Source of the DNA: an uncultured Desulfobacterales bacterium
GTDB taxonomy: Bacteria; Desulfobacterota; Desulfobacteria; Desulfobacterales; SpSt-501
Length of the DNA: 64,000 nucleotides
Reading direction: 5' to 3'
Assembly (NCBI GenBank): GCA_938048455.1
Contig: CALIUY010000012.1
Span: forward strand, 90,538 to 154,537
How positions within the stretch are numbered: the stretch's first letter is position 1; each line of letters begins with the position of its first letter. Below are positions 24,218-32,783 of the stretch, one piece after another. The notes under the pieces were generated by a model. That model made no database searches, had not been told where the DNA came from, and saw only the letters and a program-made list of their open reading frames with translations. Made by a program: the position numbers and the translations under genes.

Positions 24218-25942
24218 ATGGAGACGAAACTTCTCGTGTTGGGGGGCTATGCGCTCGCCGTGCTCGCGATCGGTTGGCTGGCGCGCACGCGCCTGGGGGC
24301 GACGCCGGCCTCCTATTTTCTCGCCGACCGCCGGTTGGGCGGATGGGTGCTGCTCGCCACCATGGCGGCGACGAATTTCTCGGCCTTTACGGTCTTCGGG
24401 GTTTCGGGGGCGGGCTACCGCGACGGCTGGTCCTTTTTCCCGATCATGGGCTTCGGGACCGGCTTCATGGCCCTTTCGTTCTGGGTGATCGGCCGCCGCG
24501 CCTGGAGCATCGGCCGGGCGAAAGGACTGATCACCCCCGCCGAGCTCGTGGGGCACCTTTACGCCAGCCCGGCCCTTGCCATGCTCTTCAGCCTGGCGAT
24601 GATCGTCTTCACCCTGCCCTACATTGCGCTCCAGCCGCTGGCGGCGGGTTACGCCCTCGAGGAACTCCTCGGCATCCCGGCCTTCACCGGCGCGGGGATC
24701 GTCACCGCGCTTGTGGTCCTCTATACCCTGCGGGGGGGGCTGCGGGCCGTCGCCTGGACCGATCTCTTTCAGGGGGTCCTCTTCTTCGGGCTGCTCGTTG
24801 CCGCCGTTTTCGTGGCCGCATCCCCTCACGGGGGCTTCGCCGCCGCCAGCCGGGAGGTCCTCGCGCGTCACCCCGAGCTCTTTGGCCGCCCCGGGGCCCA
24901 AGGCTTTTATCTGCCGGGGATCTGGTTCAGCTATCTCGCGCTCTGGTTTTTTTGCGACCCCATGTTCCCCCAGCTCTTTCAGCGCTTCTTCGCCGCGCGC
25001 GATGAGCGGGCGATCGGCCGCATGATGGTCGCCTATCCCCTCCTCTGCACGGGGCTCTTCGCCGCTCCGGTGGCCGTGGGGGTCCTGGGACACCTCTCCT
25101 TCCCGGATCTCACCGGGAAGCAGGCGGACCGGATTCTGCCGCTGGTGCTTTCAGCGGCGGCGGGCGATCTCTTCGCCGCGCTCGTGGTCGCCGCCGGGCT
25201 CGCCGCCCTCATGTCCACCCTGGATTCGCAGCTGTTGACCTTGAGCTCGCTCTTCTCCCGCGATCTGCTGCCGCGCCTGTGGCCGGGGAAAACGGGGGGG
25301 GCGCTTCCGGGCCGGCTCTTCGTCGTCGGCCTGGCGCTCGCCGGATGGGCCCTTTCCTGCAAGCCGCCGGCGACCATTCTGGAGATCGCCACCGCCTCCT
25401 TCACCGGTCTGGCCGTGCTGTTCCCGACGGTTTTCTTCGGCCTCTACGTTCGCCGGCCCTCCGCGGGCGCGGCGACGGCCTCGATCCTCACCGGGGAGGC
25501 GGCGCTGCTGGTGTTCCAGGCGCGCTGGCTCGACCCCGGTCCGGTGCTGCCGGTCGTCTGGGTGATGGCGCTCTCTTTCGCCGCCTACGGAGGGGTGTGG
25601 GCAATGAAAGGGCTTCGCCGCCGGCGGGCGGCGTGGGGAATTCCTCCTTGGCTCAGAACCCCTTGGGTGCCGGTGCAGCTGGCGATCTTCGTGCTCGCCC
25701 ACGATTTTTGGGCCTGGGGCGAGGTCGGGCCGCTTGTGGGAGGGGTCCCGGCCTGGGCGGCGTATTTCGCCGGGCTTTCGATGTTGCAGACGGCCGCCAT
25801 GGGCGCCATGGTGCACGGCCGGAAAAAAGACGTCCCGACGCTTCAGGAAAGAAGCCCGGCTTGGCGCAGAATGTTTTCGATCGCCGCGCGCGCTTCGGGG
25901 CCCGAAGGAAGCAGCGGCGGCCGGGGCTCGCCGCCGAAATAA
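24218..25942 (+). CDS. Sodium:solute symporter (SSS family)
   Basis: A 574-residue membrane protein with about 13-14 helices. DRRLGGWVLLATMAATNFSAFTVFG, then YTLRGGLRAVAWTDLFQG and the LAALMSTLDSQLLTLSSLFSRD block (helix 8, sodium site serines) are typical of SSS transporters (pantothenate, proline, acetate/glycolate). Substrate is not determined by sequence; acetate/glycolate permease ActP belongs to this family and the next operon handles glycolate, so a small organic acid is a reasonable guess. Start 24218 follows GGGGAGGGCGGG. The last 100 bases overlap antisense the aldolase gene at 25843. Confidence 0.85.
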   Translation: METKLLVLGGYALAVLAIGWLARTRLGATPASYFLADRRLGGWVLLATMAATNFSAFTVFGVSGAGYRDGWSFFPIMGFGTGFMALSFWVIGRRAWSIGRAKGLITPAELVGHLYASPALAMLFSLAMIVFTLPYIALQPLAAGYALEELLGIPAFTGAGIVTALVVLYTLRGGLRAVAWTDLFQGVLFFGLLVAAVFVAASPHGGFAAASREVLARHPELFGRPGAQGFYLPGIWFSYLALWFFCDPMFPQLFQRFFAARDERAIGRMMVAYPLLCTGLFAAPVAVGVLGHLSFPDLTGKQADRILPLVLSAAAGDLFAALVVAAGLAALMSTLDSQLLTLSSLFSRDLLPRLWPGKTGGALPGRLFVVGLALAGWALSCKPPATILEIATASFTGLAVLFPTVFFGLYVRRPSAGAATASILTGEAALLVFQARWLDPGPVLPVVWVMALSFAAYGGVWAMKGLRRRRAAWGIPPWLRTPWVPVQLAIFVLAHDFWAWGEVGPLVGGVPAWAAYFAGLSMLQTAAMGAMVHGRKKDVPTLQERSPAWRRMFSIAARASGPEGSSGGRGSPPK

Positions 25943-26739
25943 CCCCGCAGGTCGAGGGCGGTCTTCAGCCCGGGGACCCCGTAGGTCGCCGTAACCGCGG
26001 TGTTCACGGGGAGCATCCGCAGCTGGAGCCGGCGCGCCTCCTCCCATTCGCCCCGGGCGGCGTGCCGGGCGATGGCGACGCAGGCCTCGGGGGCGACGTT
26101 CGCCAGGGCGACGATGCCGCCCGCAGCCCCCAGGCCGAGGGCGCCGAAGAGCGCCCCGGCCGTCCCCACGAGCACGGCGAAGTGTTTGCGGTCCACCCGG
26201 GCGATCAGCTCGCCGAGGGCCGCCACGTTGCCGTTGCTGTCTTTGATGCCGATGATCCGCGGGTGTTCGGCCAGGCGGGCGGCCAGGCGCACGCTGACGG
26301 AGAGATGCGTGAACTTGGTCACGTTGTAGACGAGGATCGGGATGTCGCTCGCGTCGGCGACCGCCGTGAAGTGGCGGAAGAGCGCCTCTTCGGTCATCTG
26401 CGGGCCGTAGTAGAAGGGAGTGACGACGAGGGCGGCGTGGGCGCCCAGCCGGGCGCAGGCGTTCGTCAACCGGATCGTCTGTGCCGTGGACTCGCAGCCG
26501 GTTCCGGCGATGACCGCCATGCCCGGGGCGGCGGCCTCGACGACGGTCCGCACCACGGCGAGCTTTTCCTCGTCGTCGAGAAAGACCGACTCACCGTTCG
26601 ATCCGAAGGCGACGTAGCCCCGCAGCCCGGTGGCGTTCCAGCGCGCGATGTTCTGCGCGAGCCGCTCGAGGGCAAGCTTTCCGTTTTCGAAGGGGGTGGG
26701 AACGGGGGGAAAGATCCCCTGCAGATCGGCGGCGTTCAT
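25843..26739 (-). CDS. DapA-superfamily aldolase, resembling 4-hydroxy-2-oxoglutarate aldolase (HOGA1 type)
   Basis: A 298-residue class I aldolase of the dihydrodipicolinate synthase superfamily. The Schiff-base lysine is K166 in IIGIKDSNG, the proton-relay tyrosine Y138 is in LVYNV, and GSNGE (46-50) replaces the GTTGE loop of DapA. Segments GCEST, VTPFYY, TAGALFGALGLGAAGG and ALANV resemble, from memory, the animal mitochondrial enzyme HOGA1, which splits 4-hydroxy-2-oxoglutarate into pyruvate and glyoxylate. It is last in the operon 32587 to 25843; its start overlaps the FAH gene end by four bases (ATGA). Glycolate oxidase and a glyoxylate aminotransferase in the same operon support the glyoxylate link. 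A sugar-acid aldolase is the alternative. Confidence 0.75.
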   Translation of the reverse strand: MNAADLQGIFPPVPTPFENGKLALERLAQNIARWNATGLRGYVAFGSNGESVFLDDEEKLAVVRTVVEAAAPGMAVIAGTGCESTAQTIRLTNACARLGAHAALVVTPFYYGPQMTEEALFRHFTAVADASDIPILVYNVTKFTHLSVSVRLAARLAEHPRIIGIKDSNGNVAALGELIARVDRKHFAVLVGTAGALFGALGLGAAGGIVALANVAPEACVAIARHAARGEWEEARRLQLRMLPVNTAVTATYGVPGLKTALDLRGYFGGEPRPPLLPSGPEARAAIENILRQAGLLS

Positions 26740-27530
26740 GAGGCCCTCCCCCGATGCCCGTCTTCGTTTTCTGCGGCGACGGGGTTTCTCAGGCAGCCGA
26801 TACCCTCGATTTCGACCTCGACCAGATCGCCCGGGCGGATCGCCCCCGTGGTCCCCGGGGTCCCGGTGAAGATCACGTCTCCCGGCAGCAGGGTGACCGC
26901 GCCACTGGCGTGGCTGACGATCGCGGCGGGGTCGAAGATCAGATCGCTTAGGCTCTGGGATTGCTGCACCGTGCCGTTGATCCGTGTCTGCAGGCGGCTT
27001 GTGCGCCAATCGAGGCCGACCGCGATCGCCGGCCCCAGCGGCGCAAAAGTGTCCGCCCCTTTGGCGCGCCACCACTGGAGGTCGCCCCGTTGCCATTCGC
27101 GCTCGCTCACGTCATTGCCGCAGGTATAGCCGAAGATGCACGCCTCGGCCTCCGCAGGCGTCACCCCCTTGGCCCGGCGGCCGATGACCAGGACGAGCTC
27201 CCCCTCGCTGTGCACGGTTTTCGCGTCCGCCGGGATGCGGATCGCCTCTCCGGGGTCAAGCAGCGCCGAGACCGGTTTCCAGAAGAGCTCCGGCTTTTGC
27301 GGCATCGGTCGGTTGCCCACATGGCTGCGAAAATTCAAACCCACGGCGAGGATTTTCGTCGGCACACAGGGAGAGAGCAGTTGCACTTCCTCCAGCCGCA
27401 ACACCTCGCCGGTCTTGCCGCCGTCTTCGAAGACGTCGCCGTGGATGGGGTAGACGAGCCCCTCCTCCAGGATCGCGCACCCGATCCGTCCTTCGAAGCG
27501 ATAGCGGACATACCGTCGAATCGTGGCCAT
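26736..27530 (-). CDS. Fumarylacetoacetate hydrolase (FAH) family enzyme
   Basis: A 264-residue FAH-fold protein. ILAVGLNFRSHVGN marks the start of the catalytic domain; the metal-binding acids lie in VHSEGELVLVIG and YTCGNDVSEREWQ; GDVIFTGTPGTTGAIRPGD is the C-terminal signature. Members are acylpyruvate hydrolases, oxaloacetate decarboxylases, or hydratases/decarboxylases of 2-oxo acids. Given the aldolase whose start it overlaps, a step producing or consuming a 2-oxo dicarboxylate is plausible (inference). The ATG at 27530 is preceded by GGAGGAC. It starts 44 bases after glcF. Confidence 0.82.
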   Translation of the reverse strand: MATIRRYVRYRFEGRIGCAILEEGLVYPIHGDVFEDGGKTGEVLRLEEVQLLSPCVPTKILAVGLNFRSHVGNRPMPQKPELFWKPVSALLDPGEAIRIPADAKTVHSEGELVLVIGRRAKGVTPAEAEACIFGYTCGNDVSEREWQRGDLQWWRAKGADTFAPLGPAIAVGLDWRTSRLQTRINGTVQQSQSLSDLIFDPAAIVSHASGAVTLLPGDVIFTGTPGTTGAIRPGDLVEVEIEGIGCLRNPVAAENEDGHRGRAS

Positions 27531-27574
27531 GCTGTCCTCCTTTCGGAAACGGCCGAAGGCCGTGATTTCAAAAC

Positions 27575-28831
27575 TCAGCCCGACGACCCCGGCCGCGTGA
27601 GCTGCACGAGGTGCCGCACCTCGACCGCAAGCCCGGCACGCCGCACGCCGTGGGCGAGCTGGATCATGCAGGCCGGGCAGGTCGTGACGAGCAAATCGGC
27701 GCCGGTGCGCTTGAGGTTTTCCATTTTGCGCTCGAGCACGCGCATCGCGAGATCGTAGTGAGACAGCGCGTAGGACCCCGCCCCGCCGCAGCAGGCGTCG
27801 GCCTCGGGCAGCTCGACGAACTCGGCCCCGGGGATGCGGCCGAGGAGCTCCCGCGGCTCGCGCCGGACACCCAAGCCGCGTGCGGCGTGGCAGGGATCGT
27901 GGAAGGTGATCCGCCGTCCGCGCAGATCTTCGGCCGGCGTCGATCCCTCCGCATGCATCCAGGGGGCGAGATCGAGGATTTTCGCCGCGACACCTCGGGC
28001 CTGCCCGTGCCGGGGATCGGTCGGGGGAAACAGACGGGAGGCGCTTCGCAAAAAGGAGGCACAGCTTGAGCAGTCGGTGACGATCTCTTCGACGGAGGGA
28101 TCGTTCAGCAGCGTGAGGTTTGCGGCGGCAAGCCTCCGCGCGGCGGCGAGATCGCCCGCGGACCATGCCGGAAGGCCGCAGCAGTTGTTTTCGAGGACGA
28201 GAACCCGGCGCCGCCTTTCGCGCAGGAGCGCAAAGCTCGCGCGGCCGACCCCGGGGTGCAGCAGATCGACCCCGCAGCCGACGAAATAGGCGACCGTCCC
28301 CGTTCTTCCCGCGCCCGCGTAAACGCCGGGGGCGACCTCCTCGCGGAAAGCGCGCCGCGGAAGCGCGGGCAGAATCTCCTCGGCCCGGGCCAGATTGCGG
28401 CCGAAGGCCCGCAGAAGCCCCAACGCGGCGGCCAGCCGGCTCAGCCCGGTCCGTTTGCCGATCGCCGCCGCCCGCGCGGCGCGTTGCAGACGCCGCGGGT
28501 CGGGCAGCAGTCGGTCGAAGAGCAGCCGGTGGGCGGCCTTGCGCCCCACGCGCGTGAGGTAGGCCGATCGCGCCCGGATCAGAAGCTCCGCGGTGGGCAC
28601 GGCCGGAAAACAGGCCGCCGTGCAAGCCCCGCAGAGCAGGCAGTCGAAGAGCGGACCCTCGAGACCGGCATCCCAGGCGATCCGCTCCTCGATCAGGGCC
28701 CGCAGCAGGGCGATCCTTCCGCGGGCGACCCCCGCCTCGCTTCCAGTCGCCCGAAAGACGGGGCAGGCCGCTTGGCAGAAGCCGCAGCGGTTGCAACGGG
28801 CGATCTCGTCGTAATCGGCCTTGAGGTTCAC
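27575..28831 (-). CDS. glcF: Glycolate oxidase iron-sulfur subunit (GlcF-like)
   Basis: A 418-residue protein with two N-terminal 4Fe-4S motifs, CNRCGFCQAACP and CLLCGACTAACFP, and two C-terminal CCG domains (NNCCGLPAWSAGD and ADACCGGAGSYAL, each paired with an upstream cysteine such as DCSSC or DPCH). This is the electron-carrying partner of GlcD/GlcE and passes electrons to the quinone pool or a membrane partner. The start is GTG at 28831, where GTGA overlaps the stop of the upstream FAD subunit by four bases; this implies tight translational coupling. Confidence 0.9.
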   Translation of the reverse strand: MNLKADYDEIARCNRCGFCQAACPVFRATGSEAGVARGRIALLRALIEERIAWDAGLEGPLFDCLLCGACTAACFPAVPTAELLIRARSAYLTRVGRKAAHRLLFDRLLPDPRRLQRAARAAAIGKRTGLSRLAAALGLLRAFGRNLARAEEILPALPRRAFREEVAPGVYAGAGRTGTVAYFVGCGVDLLHPGVGRASFALLRERRRRVLVLENNCCGLPAWSAGDLAAARRLAAANLTLLNDPSVEEIVTDCSSCASFLRSASRLFPPTDPRHGQARGVAAKILDLAPWMHAEGSTPAEDLRGRRITFHDPCHAARGLGVRREPRELLGRIPGAEFVELPEADACCGGAGSYALSHYDLAMRVLERKMENLKRTGADLLVTTCPACMIQLAHGVRRAGLAVEVRHLVQLTRPGSSG

Positions 28832-31410
28832 GGGTCGCAAGCGGTCTGCGGCGGATGGGCGGCGAAGATGCCGCGGGGGTCGAAGGCGGCGCGGAGGCGC
28901 ATAAAGAGGGGATCCTCCGCCATCTCCGGGAAGGCGCGGCCGTCGGGAGGCAAAAACGACGCGGGGGCTTTTTCGAGGAGGAGATGGCCGCCGCGGGCGG
29001 AAATCTCGCCGCGGAGTTTTCGCCAAACGCCGGGCTCCAGGGTTTCCAGCCCCGCCGCGATCCGTCCGCCGGCGAAGTCCACCCACAGGGGGGCCGTGGG
29101 GAATCCGTCGAGGACGCTGCGGGCGGCGGCGGAGGCCTGCTCCGGAGGGACGCCGATGCGCAAAAGACCGGGCCGGGCGGCGATCTCCTCGTAGAGTCGG
29201 GGAAAGGGACCGGCGAGCAGATCGTAGTCGGAGGCCGCGAACCTCACCAGCGCTTCCTCCCGCGCCCACCGGGCGGCCTCCTCGATTCCGCGGGCGACGG
29301 TTTCGGCGAGACCTTCGAAGCCGAGCCACAGACGAAAGCCCGCCTCCGGAGCATGGGCGGCGGCGGCGATCACGGCCTCGAGGGGCGCGGCGAGGACCCG
29401 CCCGGCCAGGCGGGAAAGCGCCGCGAGATCCCCATCGATCACCAGAGCGGCGCAGCGCTCGGGCCGCGTCGCCGTGCGGAAGGTGAGCCGCGTGATCAGG
29501 GCGAGGCTGCCGGCCGATCCGACCAGAAGCCGGGTCAGGTCGTAGCCGGCCACGTTTTTGACCACCCGGCCGCCGGCCCGCAGCAATCGTCCCCGGCCGT
29601 CCACGAAGCCCAGACCGAGGAGCAGCTCCCGCGGCGAGCCGTAGGCGGTGCGCTCGGGGCCCGCCGCCGCCGTCGCGGCGATGCCGCCCAGGGTGCGCCG
29701 GCCGGGAAGGGGCGGCGGGCGGAGCGGAAGCCACTGGTTGCAGGCGGCGAGCGCCTCTTGGGCCCGGGAAAGGGAAAGCCCCGCCCCGGCCGTGAAGAAT
29801 TGGTTTTCCGGGTCGAGCTCCACGACGGCCGTGAGAGCCTCCGTGGCGAGAACCGGCCGCTCGTCCGGTTCCTCCGCGCCGCGGATGCCCAGAGAGTCGG
29901 CTCCACGGATGCGGAGCCGTTCGCCGGCGGCGAAGGCCTGCCGCACGCGTCGGACGAGTGCCTCCTCCGCGGAAGAGAGGGCGTCCGCCGGGCGTTTCAA
30001 TCCTGCAGCCTCCTGCGGCGGAGGAAAGAGCTTTCCGGGATTGAGACATCCCGCGGGGTCGAAAGCTCCTTTCAGGTCGCGCTGCAGGGCAAGCTCCTCC
30101 TCGGTGAAGACCAACCGCATCGCCTGGCGCTTTTCGAGGCCGATTCCGTGCTCCCCGGAGATCGTCCCTCCGAGTTCGACACAGGCTTGGAGGATCGCTT
30201 CCCCTGCGCGGTGCACGCGCTCGAGCTGATCGGGGCGGCGCGAATCGAAGAGCAAAAGCGGGTGCAAATTTCCGTCTCCGGCGTGAAACACGTTGCCGCA
30301 GAGGATGTCGTGAGCGCGGGCGATCTCTTCGACGCGGCGCAGGGCCTCGGGCAGGCGGGTGCGCGGCACGGTGCAGTCGTTGACGAGGTAATTGGGGGCG
30401 AGGCGGGCGACGGCGCCGAAAGCGCCGCGGCGGCCTTCCCACAGCCGGGCGCGTTCTTCCTCGTTTCGCGCTTCGCGGATCTCGCGGACGCCCCGGCGGC
30501 GGCAGATTTCGCGAATGCGGCCGGCCTGCCGATCGAGTCCGATCGCCGACCCCTCGATCTCGATCAGCAACACCGCCGCGGCATCGCGAGGGAATCCGCA
30601 AGGGCGGCTTTCCTCGACCGCCCGCATGACCGGAGCGTCCATCATCTCGAGCGCTGCCGGAACGATGCCCGCGGCGATGATTTCGGCCACCGTCTGGGCG
30701 GCGGCCTCGACCGAGTCATAGACGGCCAGCCAGGTGCGTACGGCCTCGGGCCGGGGAAGGATGCGCACGGTGATTTCGGTGACGACGGCGAGGGTGCCCT
30801 CGCTTCCGATCAGCAGCCCGCGCAGGTCGGGGCCGGGCGGGTCCGGCGCTACGCCGCCCAGGCGTCGAAGTTCCCCCTCGGCGGTGACGATCTCCAGCCC
30901 GAGCACATGATGAACCGTGACCCCGTATTTCACGCAGCGGGGGCCGCCCGAGTTTTCACCCACGTTTCCGCCCAGGGTCGCGACCTTCTGGCTTGCGGGA
31001 TCCGGGGCGTAGAAGAAGCCGCGCGGGGCGAGCGCCTGCTGCAGTTCCTGGTTGGTCACCCCCGGCTGGACCACGGCGCAGCGGTTGGGGATGGACACGG
31101 CAAGGATGCGGTTCAGGCGGGAGAGGCAGACGACGAGCCCGCCTTCCGAAAGGACCGTTCCCCCCGAGAGATTGGTCCCGAAGCCGCGGGGGACGAAGGG
31201 AACCTCGGCGCGAACGGCGGTGCGCACCACGGCGGCGGTCTGCCGGGCGTCGGCGGGGAAGACGACCGCTGCCGGCGCGCCGCGGGAAAGCGAGCCGTCG
31301 TAGGCGTAAAGTTCGGAGAACGCCGCCGATTCGGCGACGAAGGGCGCGCCCACGATGCGACGCAGCTCGCGCAACAGAGGGCGGGGCAGGGGGCGCTCAG
31401 GCGGCCGCAT
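28828..31410 (-). CDS. GlcD-GlcE fusion: FAD-linked glycolate oxidase with two flavin-binding domains
   Basis: An 860-residue chain in which GlcD (about 1-465) and GlcE (about 480-860) are fused. The GlcD part has the FAD_binding_4 loop PRGFGTNLSGGTVLSEGG, GGNVGENSGGPRCVKYG, the substrate/metal site FHAGDGNLHP (376-385) and SGEHGIGLEK (418-427). After a linker near LFPPPQEAAG the GlcE part repeats the FAD-binding fold: LGGIAATAAAGPERTAYG, GGRVVKNVAGYDLTRLLVGSAG. In E. coli these are separate genes. It oxidises glycolate or another 2-hydroxy acid to the 2-oxo acid. It overlaps the aminotransferase gene by 14 bases and glcF by four. Confidence 0.88.
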   Translation of the reverse strand: MRPPERPLPRPLLRELRRIVGAPFVAESAAFSELYAYDGSLSRGAPAAVVFPADARQTAAVVRTAVRAEVPFVPRGFGTNLSGGTVLSEGGLVVCLSRLNRILAVSIPNRCAVVQPGVTNQELQQALAPRGFFYAPDPASQKVATLGGNVGENSGGPRCVKYGVTVHHVLGLEIVTAEGELRRLGGVAPDPPGPDLRGLLIGSEGTLAVVTEITVRILPRPEAVRTWLAVYDSVEAAAQTVAEIIAAGIVPAALEMMDAPVMRAVEESRPCGFPRDAAAVLLIEIEGSAIGLDRQAGRIREICRRRGVREIREARNEEERARLWEGRRGAFGAVARLAPNYLVNDCTVPRTRLPEALRRVEEIARAHDILCGNVFHAGDGNLHPLLLFDSRRPDQLERVHRAGEAILQACVELGGTISGEHGIGLEKRQAMRLVFTEEELALQRDLKGAFDPAGCLNPGKLFPPPQEAAGLKRPADALSSAEEALVRRVRQAFAAGERLRIRGADSLGIRGAEEPDERPVLATEALTAVVELDPENQFFTAGAGLSLSRAQEALAACNQWLPLRPPPLPGRRTLGGIAATAAAGPERTAYGSPRELLLGLGFVDGRGRLLRAGGRVVKNVAGYDLTRLLVGSAGSLALITRLTFRTATRPERCAALVIDGDLAALSRLAGRVLAAPLEAVIAAAAHAPEAGFRLWLGFEGLAETVARGIEEAARWAREEALVRFAASDYDLLAGPFPRLYEEIAARPGLLRIGVPPEQASAAARSVLDGFPTAPLWVDFAGGRIAAGLETLEPGVWRKLRGEISARGGHLLLEKAPASFLPPDGRAFPEMAEDPLFMRLRAAFDPRGIFAAHPPQTACDP

Positions 31411-32587
31411 ACACCGCTCGGGCGGCCTCGAGGGCGTCCCCGCGGAGGCGGAACCCCTCGGAGCGCAGGAGCACGGAGAGGGCCGAAAGCAGCAGCAGCA
31501 CGTTCTTCGGCCGGCAGCTGTGGCCCATGAGGCCGATGCGCCAGATCTTGCCGGCCAGCGGGCCGAGCCCCGCCCCGATCTCGATGCCGTAGTCCTCGAG
31601 CAGCGCCCGCCGGATTTTCGCCTCCGCCACCCCTTCGGGGATGCGCACCGCGTTCAGCATAGGCAGCCGCTCGGCCTCGGGCACGAGCATCTCCAGGCCC
31701 ATGGCCTCCAGGCCGGCGACCAGGGCGCGGTGGTTCAGCCGGTGGCGGGCGAAACGCGCCTCAAGCCCCTCTTCGGCGATGAGCCGCAGCGCCTCGCGCA
31801 GGGCCCAGATCATGTTGACCGGTGCCGTATGGTGGTACTTGCGCTCGTTTCCCCAGTAATCGCGCACCATCCCGAGGTCCAGGTACCAGCTGACGACCGG
31901 GTGACGGCGCGCTTCGAGCCGGGCGACGGCGGCGGGGCTGAAGGTGAGCGGGGCCAGCCCGGGCGGGCAGGAAAGGCATTTCTGGGTGCCGCTGTAGGCG
32001 GCGTCGATCCCCAGGCGGTCGACCGCGACCTCCATGCCGCCGAGCGAGGTCACGCAGTCCACGAGAAACAGGGCGCCGGCCTCGTGGGCGATCCGGGCGA
32101 GCTCCTCGAGCGGCGTGCAGGCGCCGGTCGAGGTTTCCGCATGGACCACGGCCACGATCCGGGGGGCGCGGCCGCGCAAGGCTTCGGCCACGGCGGCGGG
32201 GTCCACGGCGCGGCCCCAAGGGACATCGACCCGGAGGAGCCGTCCGCCGATCCGCTGGACGATGTCGCCCATGCGCGTTCCGAAGACGCCGTTCACGGCG
32301 ACGAGCACCTCGTCGCCGGGTTCCACCAGATTGACGAGGCAGGCTTCCATGCCGGCGCTGCCGGTCGCCGACACCGGGATCGTCAGCGCGTTCTGCGTCT
32401 GGAAGAGGTGGCGCAGCAGCCGCTGGGTCTCGTTCATGACGGCAAGAAACACCGGGTCCAGGTGGCCGATGCAGGGGGCGGCAAGCGCTTGCAGCACGCG
32501 GGCCGGAACGTTGCTGGGGCCGGGCCCCATCAGCAGGCGCTCTCCGGGATCGAGGTCAAGGAACTCGCGGGGGTCAAGCGGCTTCAT
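31397..32587 (-). CDS. Alanine--glyoxylate / serine--pyruvate-type aminotransferase (class V)
   Basis: A 396-residue PLP enzyme with LLMGPGPSNVPARVLQAL at the N-terminus, ATGSAGMEACLVNLVEPGD, VDCVTSLGG, the Schiff-base lysine K203 in YSGTQKCLSCPPGLAP, and the late GGL-type motif GAGLGPLAGKIWRIGLMGHS. This is the AGXT family, which converts glyoxylate to glycine. ATG at 32587 is preceded by GGAAGGAGG. It is the first gene of the operon and overlaps the glycolate oxidase gene by 14 bases, so glycolate to glyoxylate to glycine is a coherent route (inference from context). Confidence 0.9.
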   Translation of the reverse strand: MKPLDPREFLDLDPGERLLMGPGPSNVPARVLQALAAPCIGHLDPVFLAVMNETQRLLRHLFQTQNALTIPVSATGSAGMEACLVNLVEPGDEVLVAVNGVFGTRMGDIVQRIGGRLLRVDVPWGRAVDPAAVAEALRGRAPRIVAVVHAETSTGACTPLEELARIAHEAGALFLVDCVTSLGGMEVAVDRLGIDAAYSGTQKCLSCPPGLAPLTFSPAAVARLEARRHPVVSWYLDLGMVRDYWGNERKYHHTAPVNMIWALREALRLIAEEGLEARFARHRLNHRALVAGLEAMGLEMLVPEAERLPMLNAVRIPEGVAEAKIRRALLEDYGIEIGAGLGPLAGKIWRIGLMGHSCRPKNVLLLLSALSVLLRSEGFRLRGDALEAARAVYAAA

Positions 32588-32650
32588 CTGGGTCCGCCTC
32601 CTTCCGGGGTCGAAATGCGGCGAGCGGGGGGACCCCGCCCGCGGGGTCAC

Positions 32651-32677
32651 CCTATAGAGAAGCCCCCGGGGAGTCAA
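32651..32677 (-). promoter_or_regulatory. Candidate promoter for the glyoxylate operon
   Basis: On the minus strand TTGACT (32677-32672) and TATAGG (32656-32651) lie 15 bases apart, somewhat short of the optimal spacing. It sits 64 bases upstream of the aminotransferase start, and no better match was seen in 32588-32783. Confidence 0.4.
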
Positions 32678-32708
32678 TGCCCGTGCGGGGCCGGAGGGAG
32701 CCCGGTTT

Positions 32709-32737
32709 TTGACTTGAGAGCCGCAAAAGGATAGAGG
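32709..32737 (+). promoter_or_regulatory. Candidate promoter for the MFS transporter gene
   Basis: TTGACT (32709-32714) and TAGAGG (32732-32737) are separated by 17 bases; the -10 is weak. It diverges from the glyoxylate operon promoter about 30 bases away, so the two units could share an operator. Confidence 0.35.
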
Positions 32738-32783
32738 GGTGCCGACCTCCCCGGTCGCGACGCTTTCGGGAAAGGGATCCTCA

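Noticed and set aside
28832..30601. Extension of the glcF frame far upstream of GTG 28831
   Set aside because: The upstream part is an Arg-rich out-of-frame reading of the GlcDE gene; conserved GlcF sequence begins at the GTG.
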